From DATGMB01 sp035293845 (GTDB lineage Bacteria > Acidobacteriota > Terriglobia > Bryobacterales > Bryobacteraceae): 14,595 nt of DNA. A program made the position numbers and the translations under genes. Below, piece after piece: positions 1 through 9,605 of the stretch. Under the pieces are notes generated by a model. The model was not told where the DNA came from and ran no database searches. It saw nothing but the letters and a program-made list of their open reading frames with translations. The stretch's first letter is position 1; each line of letters starts with the position of its first letter. The stretch spans positions 1 through 14,595 of the forward strand of contig DATGMB010000022.1 of assembly GCA_035293845.1 (NCBI GenBank), read 5' to 3'.

Positions 1-522
1 CGTCTCAAGTCAGCGTCTGCGTCGGCCATCCACGCGCAAACGCGGGCTTTGCTCGCAGCGCTCGCACCTGGCGGCGCGCGGCTGATCGTCAACGACCGTC
101 CCGATATTGCCGCGATCACAAAAGCTGGCGGGGTGCATGTAGGGCAGGATGATTTGCCTGTCGAGGCGGCGCGGCAAATCTGCGGACATCCTCAATGGGT
201 AGGCGTTTCGACACACACCCTAGACCAACTCCGCGAGGCGGACCGCACTTCGGCGGATTATATTGCCGTGGGGCCGATCTTCCCGACGGCGAGCAAAAGC
301 AATCCGGATCCTGTGGTGGGCGTGGAATTCGTGCGCGCCGCGCGGCAACTAACTCGCAAGCCGCTCGTCGCGATTGGCGGCATTACCGCTGACCGGGCAG
401 AGGAAGTCTATCGGGCGGGTGCCGATTCTTTGGCGGTGATCAGCGATTTGATGAAAGCCGGTGATCCCGCCGCGCGGGTGCGCGAGTTCGCGGCTGCGTT
501 TGATCGCGCGCGAAGGAAGTGA
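1..522 (+). CDS. thiE: Thiamine phosphate synthase, 5'-truncated by the window edge
   Basis: ThiE joins the pyrimidine HMP-PP to the thiazole phosphate to give thiamine phosphate, a cytosolic TIM-barrel reaction late in thiamine synthesis. The frame is open to base 1, so the true start lies upstream; 173 residues are visible against about 205-220 for the family, so roughly the first 40 are missing. Family motifs seen, numbered from the first visible codon: LIVNDRPDIA (28-37), GVHVGQDDLP (44-53, phosphate/Mg region), VGVSTHT (67-73), DYIAVGPIFPTASKSNPD (87-104, including the GPIFPT loop), PLVAIGGIT (121-129) and GADSLAVISDL (140-150). The stop is TGA at 520-522 and a permease follows closely. 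Wobble-position GC is clearly lower here (about 60% over 54 hand-counted codons) than in most of the window. Any TPP riboswitch would lie outside the window. The assignment is secure. Confidence 0.93.
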   Translation, partial: RLKSASASAIHAQTRALLAALAPGGARLIVNDRPDIAAITKAGGVHVGQDDLPVEAARQICGHPQWVGVSTHTLDQLREADRTSADYIAVGPIFPTASKSNPDPVVGVEFVRAARQLTRKPLVAIGGITADRAEEVYRAGADSLAVISDLMKAGDPAARVREFAAAFDRARRK

Positions 523-538
523 GTGGCGCGGCCGCGTA

Positions 539-2098
539 ATGGCTGAGGGGGTGCAAGTGAAAAGCACGGCGCAATCGCCCTCAACCGGCGAGTTGGTCAA
601 AGGACTCGGCCTGTTTGACTCCACGATGATTGTGGCCGGTTCGATGATTGGTTCCGGCATTTTTATCGTCTCCAGCGATATCGCCCATCAAGTTCAAAGT
701 CCGGGTCTGCTGATCCTGGTGTGGGTCGCCTCCGGCATCATGACCATTATCGCCGCCTTGAGCTACGGCGAACTCGCCGCGGCGATGCCTCATGCTGGCG
801 GCCAATACGTGTACCTGCGCGAGTCGCTCGGCCGGATTTGGGGCTTCCTGTACGGCTGGACGATGCTGCTGGTCATCCAGACCGCTACGATCGCGGCGGT
901 GGCCATCGCGTTTGCAAAGTTCACGGCGCTGCTTTTTCCGTGGTTTTCCGCATCGGCGTGGATCGGCCGGTCAGCCACTTTCGGACCCTGGCAATTCTGG
1001 TTCGGCTCGCTCGGGCCGTATCACGTCGGACTTAACCGCCAGAACCTGCTCGCCATTCTTTCCATCGTGCTGCTCACGTGGGTGAACACGCGGGGCCTGA
1101 GGCTCGGCAAAATCGTGCAGAACATCTTTACGGTGACGAAGACCGGCTCGCTGGCCGTGCTTGTGCTTCTCGGGTTTTGGTTCAGCACGCCGGAAGCGCG
1201 ATCGGCGAACTTCAACTCGTTTTGGCGGCACGCCGGATGGTCCGCTCTGCATGCATATCCGCCGGATTCTCCCACGCGCATGATCGGCACCATCACGCTG
1301 ATTGGCGTCGCCATGGTGGGCTCACTGTTCGCCATGGACGCGTGGAACAACATCACCTTCACCGCGGCCGAAGTGAAAAATCCGCATCGCAATTTGCCGC
1401 TTGCGCTGGCGATGGGGACGGGTTTGGTCGTTTTGCTGTACGTGCTCGCGAATTTCGCGTACCTGCGCGTTCTGCCGCTGGCTGGTAATCCTCACGGCGC
1501 CACGGCCATTGCGCGCGGGATTGAATACGCCTCCGACGAGCGCGTGGCCACAGCCGCGTTGCAGGTGATCTTCGGCCCGGCCGGCGCCATTCTGATGGCG
1601 CTCGCAATTCTCATTTCAACATTCGGTTGCAACAACGGACTGATCCTCTCCGGCGCACGCATTTACTACGCCATGGCCAAAGACGGCGTCTTCTTTAAAT
1701 CGGTTGGCACGGTGAGCCGCCGCCACGTCCCGGCCGTCGCGCTGGTCGTTCAATGCGTCTGGGCTTCGCTACTTTGCCTTTCCGGCACGTACAGACAACT
1801 GCTAGACTTTCTTATATTCGCCGTGGTGATCTTCTACATCCTCACGCTCACGGGACTCTTCGTTCTGCGCTGGAAGCGTCCGGATATGCCCCGGCCGTAT
1901 CGCGCGATTGGATATCCGGTGCTGCCGGCAATCTATCTGGTGATGGCGGCTTTCCTTGAAGTGCAGCTCCTTCGGTACAAGCCGCAGTACACGTGGCCGG
2001 GCGTGATCATCGTTCTGCTCGGCGTACCGGTCTACGCGATCTGGCGCCTTCAATCGCGCCCGGAACCAGCCGCCGAACGCGCCGCCGGAGATGCTTGA
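539..2098 (+). CDS. APC-superfamily amino acid permease (LAT/APA-like)
   Basis: An inner-membrane amino acid transporter or exchanger with about twelve hydrophobic segments. The unwound TM1 motif GSMIGSGIF (residues about 34-42) and the FTAAEVKNPHRNLP loop (about 273-286) are typical of the APC superfamily, and PHAGGQYVYLRE after TM2 resembles the LAT/APA exchangers. The substrate cannot be read from sequence. The frame also allows an ATG at 461 inside thiE, but residues from there to 539 look like translated thiE antisense-of-frame sequence, so I take ATG 539, 16 bases after the thiE stop. GTG at 557 is an alternative, with a GAGGGGG tract at 545-551 at Shine-Dalgarno distance; choosing it removes only six residues. 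Probably cotranscribed with thiE by proximity, though no functional link is obvious. Wobble GC is about 76% by hand count, intermediate between thiE and the later genes. Confidence 0.88.
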   Translation: MAEGVQVKSTAQSPSTGELVKGLGLFDSTMIVAGSMIGSGIFIVSSDIAHQVQSPGLLILVWVASGIMTIIAALSYGELAAAMPHAGGQYVYLRESLGRIWGFLYGWTMLLVIQTATIAAVAIAFAKFTALLFPWFSASAWIGRSATFGPWQFWFGSLGPYHVGLNRQNLLAILSIVLLTWVNTRGLRLGKIVQNIFTVTKTGSLAVLVLLGFWFSTPEARSANFNSFWRHAGWSALHAYPPDSPTRMIGTITLIGVAMVGSLFAMDAWNNITFTAAEVKNPHRNLPLALAMGTGLVVLLYVLANFAYLRVLPLAGNPHGATAIARGIEYASDERVATAALQVIFGPAGAILMALAILISTFGCNNGLILSGARIYYAMAKDGVFFKSVGTVSRRHVPAVALVVQCVWASLLCLSGTYRQLLDFLIFAVVIFYILTLTGLFVLRWKRPDMPRPYRAIGYPVLPAIYLVMAAFLEVQLLRYKPQYTWPGVIIVLLGVPVYAIWRLQSRPEPAAERAAGDA

Positions 2099-2180
2099 AG
2101 TCCCGGCCTTGTTCGGAGAGAATCCGGTGCCCGCGAATCGTGCGCCTCGCGCTCGGCTCGTGAGGGTCGGCAGGTTTTGC

Positions 2181-2186
2181 AGGGAG
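2181..2186 (+). promoter_or_regulatory. Ribosome binding site of the CAT-like permease
   Basis: AGGGAG lies five bases before ATG 2192, a good Shine-Dalgarno match that supports this start over the internal Met at residue 15. Confidence 0.65.
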
Positions 2187-2191
2187 CCTGA

Positions 2192-3796
2192 ATGGGCAGT
2201 CAAATTTTTGCCACCAAGCCGTTGAATGTAATCATGGAGGAGGCTGCCGAAACTGGCGAAGGCTCGCTTCGCCGCGCGCTCGGCCCGATCAATCTGATTA
2301 CGCTCGGCATTGGCGCGATTATCGGTGCCGGTATCTTCGTTCTGACCGGGCAGGCCGCCGCTACCGCTGCGGGGCCTGCAATCGTCATCTCGTTTATTCT
2401 GTCCGGCATCATCTGCGCCTTCGCGGGCCTGTGTTACGCCGAGTTTGCATCCCTGATTCCGATCGCCGGCTCCGCCTACACCTATGGCTACGCGACCTTG
2501 GGCGAAATTTTCGCCTGGATCATCGGCTGGGACCTGACGCTCGAATACGCCATGGGCGCGAGCACCGTCTCCTCCGGCTGGTCGAACCACTTCATCGAAC
2601 TGCTCGACATCTTCCATATCAAAATGCCGCTCTGGCTGGCGTACGATCACTGGACGGCCCTCAAGACCGCGGAAAACATCGTGGCGCGGCAGATGGCCCA
2701 GACGGCCAACCCCGGCCTCGTCCCCGGCACCCAGGCCTTCCTGGACAAGGTCGGGGACATCATGGGCGCGCAGTCCGCCGAGCTCATCGCGCGCGCCCGC
2801 GCGCTGGTCGGTGCGCCGAACCTCTTCGGCTTCGATATCGGCTTCAACCTGCCGGCTTTCGTGATCGCGCTGCTGATCACGGCCATCCTGGTCATCGGCA
2901 TCAAAGAGAGCGCCCGCTTCAATGCCACCATCGTGATCCTCAAGGTCGGCGTCGTGCTCTTCGTGATCGCCATGGGCATCCGCTACATCGATACCACCAA
3001 CTGGGGCAGCGGCTGGAGCGGCTTCGCGCCGTACGGGTTCTCCGGCATCGGCGCCGGCGCCGCGTACATCTTCTTCGCCTACATCGGCTTCGACGCGGTC
3101 TCGACCACCGCGCAGGAGGCCAAGAATCCGCAGCGCGACCTGCCGATCGGCATCATCACGTCGCTGGTCGTCTGCACCGTGCTGTACATCGCCGTGGCCG
3201 CCGTGCTCACCGGCATGGTGCCGTGGCGCGAGGTCAACATCGAAGCTCCCATCGCCCGCGCGTTCCTGGACCGCGGCCTTACCACCGCCTCGCACGTGAT
3301 CACCGTCGGCGCGCTGGCCGGTCTCACCAGCGTGATGCTGGTCATGCTCCTCGGCCAGACGCGCGTGCTCTACTCGATGGCGAACGACGGCCTGCTGCCC
3401 AAGAAGTTCTTCGCCGATGTCCATCCGCAGTTCCGCACGCCCTGGAAGAACACGATCCTGGTCGGTCTCCTGGCGGCGATCGTCGGCAGCGTGACCCCCA
3501 TCGACGATATCGGCAAGATGGTGAACATCGGGACGCTGCTCGCGTTCGTCATCGTGTGCACGGCCGTGATGGTGCTGCGCAAGACCAACCCGAGCCAGGC
3601 GCGGCCGTTCCGCACGCCGTGGGTGCCGGCCGTGCCGATCCTCGGCATCCTGTTCAACGGCTACATGATGTACAAGCTGGGATGGGTGAACTGGGCGCGG
3701 CTGTTCGGCTGGCTGATCATCGGCCTCATCGTCTACTTCGGCTACGGCCGCCACCACAGCCGGCTGCAGCAGAGCAATGCGGCCAAGGGCCGGTAG
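2192..3796 (+). CDS. CAT-like (YfnA-type) APC amino acid permease
   Basis: Inner-membrane amino acid transporter of the cationic amino acid transporter-like branch. The N-terminus ATKPLNVIMEEAAETGEGSL followed by RRALGPINLITLGIGAIIG is the family's usual beginning, which supports ATG 2192. Key motifs: GIGAIIGAGIF (39-49, TM1 substrate site), the IGFDAVSTTAQEAKNPQRDL stretch (298-317) and GQTRVLYSMANDGLLP (388-403). About twelve or more hydrophobic helices are visible. Residues about 150-212 form an unusually long, partly hydrophilic insert between TM segments. The family includes cationic and broad-range amino acid transporters, and specificity cannot be called here. A 93-base gap separates it from the first permease. 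Wobble-position GC rises abruptly near codon 93-100, so the gene may be a recombinant or an assembly joint. The 3' end overlaps the next gene by 20 bases. Confidence 0.9.
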   Translation: MGSQIFATKPLNVIMEEAAETGEGSLRRALGPINLITLGIGAIIGAGIFVLTGQAAATAAGPAIVISFILSGIICAFAGLCYAEFASLIPIAGSAYTYGYATLGEIFAWIIGWDLTLEYAMGASTVSSGWSNHFIELLDIFHIKMPLWLAYDHWTALKTAENIVARQMAQTANPGLVPGTQAFLDKVGDIMGAQSAELIARARALVGAPNLFGFDIGFNLPAFVIALLITAILVIGIKESARFNATIVILKVGVVLFVIAMGIRYIDTTNWGSGWSGFAPYGFSGIGAGAAYIFFAYIGFDAVSTTAQEAKNPQRDLPIGIITSLVVCTVLYIAVAAVLTGMVPWREVNIEAPIARAFLDRGLTTASHVITVGALAGLTSVMLVMLLGQTRVLYSMANDGLLPKKFFADVHPQFRTPWKNTILVGLLAAIVGSVTPIDDIGKMVNIGTLLAFVIVCTAVMVLRKTNPSQARPFRTPWVPAVPILGILFNGYMMYKLGWVNWARLFGWLIIGLIVYFGYGRHHSRLQQSNAAKGR

Positions 3797-4631
3797 GATC
3801 GCTTTCGCGGCGCTGGTCTTGCTTTACGCTGCCGGCGCCGCCTTTCCGCAGCAGCCCCAGAATCCCTCCCCGATGGTGGAGCACACCCGCGCCCACCAGC
3901 GTCTGCCGGAGCAGCATCCGGACGGCCGCCGCGAGAAGCTGGAGCTCGGCACTCTGTACGTCCCGCCGCGGGCGCGTCCCGTCCTGCTCTTCTTCTTTCA
4001 TGGCGGAACATGGCTGCCCGAAGTGGCGGCCGCGCGGAACCGCGTGGCCGTCGTTGCCGTTCAGGCCGGCGCCGGCTCTGCGACCTACGCCCGGCTCTTC
4101 GAGGACCCGCAGCGCTTTCCGCGCCTGCTCGCGGAAGCCGAATCGAAGTCCCGGATGAAGTTCGGGCGCGTCCTGCTCGGCGGCTGGAGCGCCGGTTGCG
4201 GCGCCATCCGCCAGATCCTACGCTCACCCGAAGCCTACACGCGCGTCGATGCGGTCCTCGCCATCGATGGCATCCACACCGATTACTCCACAGGCAAGCC
4301 CGGCCCCCAGGAATCCGCGATCGGCACGGAAAATCTCGCGGTATGGCTCCAGTTCGCGCGCGATGCCGTGGCCAGCCGCAAGCGCCTCGTGGTCACCCAT
4401 TCCGAGATCTTCCCCGGCACCTTTGCCAGCACCACCGAAACCGCGGACTATCTCCTCCAGCAACTGGGCCTCACGCGCCGCGCCGTGCTGCGCTGGGGGC
4501 CGCGCGGCCTGCAGCAGTTGAGCGAGGCCCGCGCCGGGCGCTTTCTGCTGATGGGCTTCGCCGGCAATTCCGCGCCCGATCACGTCGACCAGTTGCACGC
4601 CCTGCGGGAGTGGTTGAAGCTGCTCGAATAG
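3777..4631 (+). CDS. Putative secreted alpha/beta hydrolase
   Basis: A 284-residue protein with a likely Sec signal peptide (Arg at 2, 4 and 7, hydrophobic core about 9-21, cleavage near AAGAAFPQ) and an alpha/beta-hydrolase-like core. Visible elements are FFFHGGTWL (73-80, HGG oxyanion-type loop after strand 3), GGWSAGCGA (135-143, a GxSxG nucleophile elbow with Ser138) and, near the C-terminus, a beta strand FLLMGF followed by APDHV, where His269 is the best catalytic His candidate. The acidic member is uncertain; Asp164 in AIDGIHTD is one option. It would act outside the cytoplasm on an ester or peptide-like substrate I cannot name. ATG 3777 lies inside the 3' end of the permease gene (20-base overlap) with only a weak ribosome site, so translation is probably coupled. 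Transcription should end at the hairpin starting at 4651. Family placement is by motif only. Confidence 0.72.
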   Translation: MRPRAGRIAFAALVLLYAAGAAFPQQPQNPSPMVEHTRAHQRLPEQHPDGRREKLELGTLYVPPRARPVLLFFFHGGTWLPEVAAARNRVAVVAVQAGAGSATYARLFEDPQRFPRLLAEAESKSRMKFGRVLLGGWSAGCGAIRQILRSPEAYTRVDAVLAIDGIHTDYSTGKPGPQESAIGTENLAVWLQFARDAVASRKRLVVTHSEIFPGTFASTTETADYLLQQLGLTRRAVLRWGPRGLQQLSEARAGRFLLMGFAGNSAPDHVDQLHALREWLKLLE

Positions 4632-4650
4632 CCGTTCGGAAAACGAAAAA

Positions 4651-4673
4651 CCGCCGAGCTTCGGCGGTTTTTT
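4651..4673. terminator. Bidirectional intrinsic terminator between converging genes
   Basis: A 7-bp GC-rich stem, CCGCCGA (4651-4657) with loop GCT and TCGGCGG (4661-4667), is followed by six T and preceded by five A (4646-4650). It can therefore stop transcription from both the hydrolase on + and the secreted protein on -. It begins 20 bases after the hydrolase stop codon. Confidence 0.88.
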
Positions 4674-4704
4674 GTCGTAACCTATTGATTCCATTAGAGC
4701 GGAA

Positions 4705-4725
4705 CCGCCGAGGCTCGGCGGTTTT
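4705..4725. terminator. Second near-identical hairpin, probable terminator
   Basis: The same stem recurs: CCGCCGA (4705-4711), loop GGC, TCGGCGG (4715-4721), then TTTT. The T-run is short on the + strand, and on the - strand the hairpin is followed by TTCC, so alone it would be a weak terminator. It lies 14 bases beyond the stop of the - strand gene and probably backs up the first hairpin. Confidence 0.6.
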
Positions 4726-4739
4726 CCGTAGCGAAACGG

Positions 4740-6323
4740 CTATTTCGCCGGTCCGAACGTAATTGTCGATTCCCCGGCGTACTTGTGATAATTGGCGAAA
4801 TCGATGACGATCTTGCTGCAATTGTTCGTGCCGCGTTCGCACATCAGATTCTCGGCGTGCACCGGCAGCAGATACTGCCTGGCATCGCCGAGCCGCACGT
4901 ACTGATAATCGGTCGCCGATTCCGCGTGGTCCACCGGGAAGGCGCTCGGGAAGCCGTACGCCTCCTTTTCAATCCGCAGCACGCGCCCCGTCTGGGGGTC
5001 GATCCACACCGAGCCACGGTACGCCGGCGAGTACGATTGCCCGCCGATCTTCACGTCCCAGTGCGAATGGTCGTGCGTCACGTTGAAATCGTACAATTTG
5101 GCCATGATGCCGCCTGCCCGCGATTCCCGCTGGTAGTGAAATTCCGCCGCGGTGGCGGGATGGAACAGATCGATCAGCACCGTGCCGAACTCGCCGGTCG
5201 ACCACGCCCCGCCGCTTTCCTCGATCGTCTTGTTGGTGGGCTTGCCGTTGATGTGCAGATCGCGATAGCTTTCCTTGCCGTTTTCGTAAACCACGTTCAG
5301 GGTCAGCAGGTCCTGCGGCTCGAAACGCGCCGGATGCGTATCGCTCTGAAACCGCGCCATCCGCTCCTGGCAGACGTAAGAAGGCAGGGTTTCGGTGAAA
5401 TCGAGCGCCGCATCCGTGGCCTTGCGGATGAGGTCGTCCATCGGCCGCCTGGCGATTGGGGTATCGTCGTCATCCGGATTCCGCCGCATGGCCGGCCGCA
5501 CGGGCGGCGCGCCGGGCGATGCCGCGGAGGCGGTCTCGACCGGCTGCGCGGGCGTATTGGCCACCGCGGGCGCACCCTGTGTATCCGCCTGTTCCGGCAC
5601 CGGGGCCGAGCGCTCGCGCGCAGGGTCAGCCGGCTTGCCGCGCCGCAGCACCGGCCGTCCGGGGTCCTCGGGGTCTTTCGCCGCCGGCCGCTCGACTTCC
5701 GCCGAGGCCTCCGGCTTCGCCGCCGCCCCCGGCGCGTCCGCGGGCGGCTTTGGCGCGTCCTTCGGCGCCTCCTTCGCCCACGTGTCCGGCACGCCCGCCG
5801 ACTTGTCCTTCTCCGGCGAATGCTTCGGCGCCTGCGCGGCATCGGACGTCTGTGTGGCCGCGGCCGCTTTCTCCCAGTACACGTTGACCGCCGTCAGGTC
5901 GCCGTTGGCCTCCTCCGGCCCTTCCACGGAGATCTGGTCGCCCGGCTGGAAATCGGGCGTTTTGATTTCGTTTCCGTTCTTGAAGAACTTGGTTTTCGAC
6001 GTGCGCCGGAAATCCATCACCCGGTCATCGCCCAGCTCAAGCGAGATGGTCTTCTCGTCCATGTGCTTGAGCTTGCCGCGAAAGTTCGGGTACGGCTGGT
6101 TGGGATCGGCCTTGGGCGTCCCTTTGCTCGACCGCCGGCCGGCGGGGATCGGAATCCCCGTCCCGCCGCCCGGATACGGATAGCCGCCGCCGGGATATCC
6201 ACCCGGCGGATACCCACCGGGAGGATAACCTCCGGGCGGATAGACCTGAGCGCCGGCGACGCCCAGCGCGAGCAGTAACCAGACCGGCAGGCTGACACTG
6301 CGGGCGGTCGACGAATACACCAT
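4740..6323 (-). CDS. Secreted modular protein: PPGGY repeats, small beta domain, Pro/Ala linker, conserved C-terminal domain
   Basis: A 527-residue exported protein with no assigned function. In order: signal peptide (about 1-25, core LPVWLLLALGVAGA); a flexible Gly/Pro/Tyr run of PPGGY units (about 28-54); a small beta-rich domain (about 80-150, FRGKLKHMDEKTISLEL to LTAVNVYWEK) resembling the DUF5666/OB-like domains of exported proteins; a long disordered Ala/Pro/Lys/Asp-rich linker (about 152-290); and a C-terminal domain (about 293-525) with LPSYVCQERMARF, WIDPQTGRVLRIEKEA and CERGTNNC. That last domain resembles secreted domains I associate with Acidobacteriota. Cys318, Cys495 and Cys502 could form disulfides in the periplasm. 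No enzyme motif is seen; a role in the cell envelope or at the surface is inference. ATG 6323 has no clear ribosome site. The gene converges on the hydrolase and diverges from the receiver-ATPase gene. Confidence 0.8.
   Translation of the reverse strand: MVYSSTARSVSLPVWLLLALGVAGAQVYPPGGYPPGGYPPGGYPGGGYPYPGGGTGIPIPAGRRSSKGTPKADPNQPYPNFRGKLKHMDEKTISLELGDDRVMDFRRTSKTKFFKNGNEIKTPDFQPGDQISVEGPEEANGDLTAVNVYWEKAAAATQTSDAAQAPKHSPEKDKSAGVPDTWAKEAPKDAPKPPADAPGAAAKPEASAEVERPAAKDPEDPGRPVLRRGKPADPARERSAPVPEQADTQGAPAVANTPAQPVETASAASPGAPPVRPAMRRNPDDDDTPIARRPMDDLIRKATDAALDFTETLPSYVCQERMARFQSDTHPARFEPQDLLTLNVVYENGKESYRDLHINGKPTNKTIEESGGAWSTGEFGTVLIDLFHPATAAEFHYQRESRAGGIMAKLYDFNVTHDHSHWDVKIGGQSYSPAYRGSVWIDPQTGRVLRIEKEAYGFPSAFPVDHAESATDYQYVRLGDARQYLLPVHAENLMCERGTNNCSKIVIDFANYHKYAGESTITFGPAK
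6162..6242 (-). repeat. Tandem PPGGY-coding repeat
   Basis: Fifteen-base units coding YPPGG occur three times in a row, followed by degenerate YPGGG and YPYPGGG units, inside the secreted-protein gene. Codons vary between units (for example CCG, CCC and CCT for Pro), so the protein repeat appears conserved beyond the DNA repeat. Confidence 0.8.
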
Positions 6324-6440
6324 ACCGTAGAAGGTAGATGCCTGACAGCCGCCCCCGGTTACGTGGCGGGGCGCGCGGAGCGCCCGGCCTTCCGCCCGCT
6401 CACGAACGTCCGCGCTTCCCAGGGCCGGTACTTTGGTTCA

Positions 6441-6449
6441 TGATATGCT
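6441..6449 (+). promoter_or_regulatory. Candidate extended -10 promoter of the receiver-ATPase gene
   Basis: TGATATGCT matches the extended -10 form TGnTATnnT. A start about seven bases downstream would fall near 6456, only about five bases before the GTG at 6461, so the message would be nearly leaderless; no Shine-Dalgarno sequence is visible. No -35 box is apparent. Prediction only. Confidence 0.35.
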
Positions 6450-6460
6450 GATTCCAGATT

Positions 6461-7294
6461 GTGAGTTTGCGCCCTGTGCTGCTGGTCGACACCGGCCCCG
6501 TCCTGGCGGAAGCCCTGGCGCCAGCTCTCTCCCGCGAAAACCGTGCCCTCGAAACCGCTCCGGATGGTCCGCATGCGCTCGATCGTCTGCGCGCGGGCGA
6601 CTGGGAGCTGCTGGTGGCGGGACCCAATGCCAACGGCCTGGACAGCCTCGAACTCCTGCGCCGTGCTCGCGCCATCCGCCCGGATCTGAAGGTCATTTTG
6701 ACCGGCGAGTCCGACCCGCTGCGCGTGCTCACCGCCCTGCGCTCCCGCGCGTTCAGCTATTTCCATCGTCCGGTCGCGCCCGCGGCCCTGGTCGATATGG
6801 TGCAGCAGGCGCTCGCCGCCGCTTCCTGGAAAAACGATCTGCGGGTCGTCTCCGCCCGCCGCGAATGGATCACCATCGAGGTGCGCTGCCGGCTGCAGGC
6901 CGTCGAGCGCACCACGCACTACCTCCGGGAATTTCTGGCCGACCTGCCGGCGCAGGCCTGCGAGGACGTGGCCATCGCCTTCCGCGAGCTGCTCATGAAT
7001 GCCGTCGAGCACGGCGGAAAGTACGATCCGCACAAGCGCGCCCGGGTCTCGCTGGTGCGGACTTCGCGCGCGCTGATCGTGCATATCGCCGATCCCGGGA
7101 CCGGCTTCTCGTTCGATTTCCTTCCGAATTCCGCCCTATCCAACCCTGCCGGTTCCCCGACGCAGCATGCCGAATTCCGCGCCGGCCACGGCCAGCGCCC
7201 CGGCGGCTTCGGCATCCTCATGAGCCGGCAGCTCGTCGACGATCTCATTTATAACGAGCGGGGCAATGCAGTGCTGTTCATGAAGTATCTGTGA
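6461..7294 (+). CDS. Degenerate receiver domain fused to RsbW-type ATPase (anti-sigma-factor-kinase-like)
   Basis: A 277-residue cytosolic signalling protein. Residues 4-118 have the CheY-like fold pattern, but the chemistry is missing: the first acidic residue is kept (Asp10) while the second is Thr11, the phospho-acceptor position is Gly54 (in LLVAGPNANGLDSLELL), Thr81 is kept, and the conserved Lys is Arg103 (YFHRPV). Residues about 135-277 form a GHKL ATPase of the HATPase_c_2/RsbW type: N-box ELLMNAVEHGG (Asn180), G1 box DPGTG (Asp211) and G2 region GGFGILM. There is no dimerisation/His domain, so it is not an ordinary sensor kinase. By family, such ATPases phosphorylate anti-sigma-factor antagonists and bind sigma factors; the partner is not in this window. 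It starts at GTG 6461. Tex follows after 37 bases, probably in the same transcript. Confidence 0.85.
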   Translation: MSLRPVLLVDTGPVLAEALAPALSRENRALETAPDGPHALDRLRAGDWELLVAGPNANGLDSLELLRRARAIRPDLKVILTGESDPLRVLTALRSRAFSYFHRPVAPAALVDMVQQALAAASWKNDLRVVSARREWITIEVRCRLQAVERTTHYLREFLADLPAQACEDVAIAFRELLMNAVEHGGKYDPHKRARVSLVRTSRALIVHIADPGTGFSFDFLPNSALSNPAGSPTQHAEFRAGHGQRPGGFGILMSRQLVDDLIYNERGNAVLFMKYL

Positions 7295-7314
7295 ACGGCG
7301 CAGGCAGGCTATCA

Positions 7315-7320
7315 TAGGAG
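7315..7320 (+). promoter_or_regulatory. Ribosome binding site of tex
   Basis: TAGGAG lies 11 bases before ATG 7332; the spacing is slightly long but this is the only purine-rich candidate. Confidence 0.5.
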
Positions 7321-7331
7321 TTCTTCAGTCC

Positions 7332-9591
<2,260 letters not shown>

Positions 9592-9605
<14 letters not shown>

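Noticed and set aside
461..538. Upstream ATG extension of the first permease into thiE
   Set aside because: It would overlap thiE by 62 bases and add a charged, non-family N-terminus; starts at 539 or 557 fit the family better.
1802..3757. A 651-codon open frame on the - strand opposite the two permeases
   Set aside because: The translation is Asp/Glu/Arg/His/Gly-rich with no domain pattern, and the + strand carries clear membrane-protein sequence. Such long antisense frames are expected where codons end in G or C.
4785..6278. A 497-codon + strand open frame opposite the secreted protein
   Set aside because: Arg/Leu-rich shadow translation; the - strand frame has a signal peptide, repeats and a conserved-looking C-terminal domain.
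6369..6385. GGGCGC/GCGCCC hairpin in the gap between the divergent genes
   Set aside because: A 6-bp GC stem with no T-run is common by chance at this base composition and has no clear role between divergent promoters.
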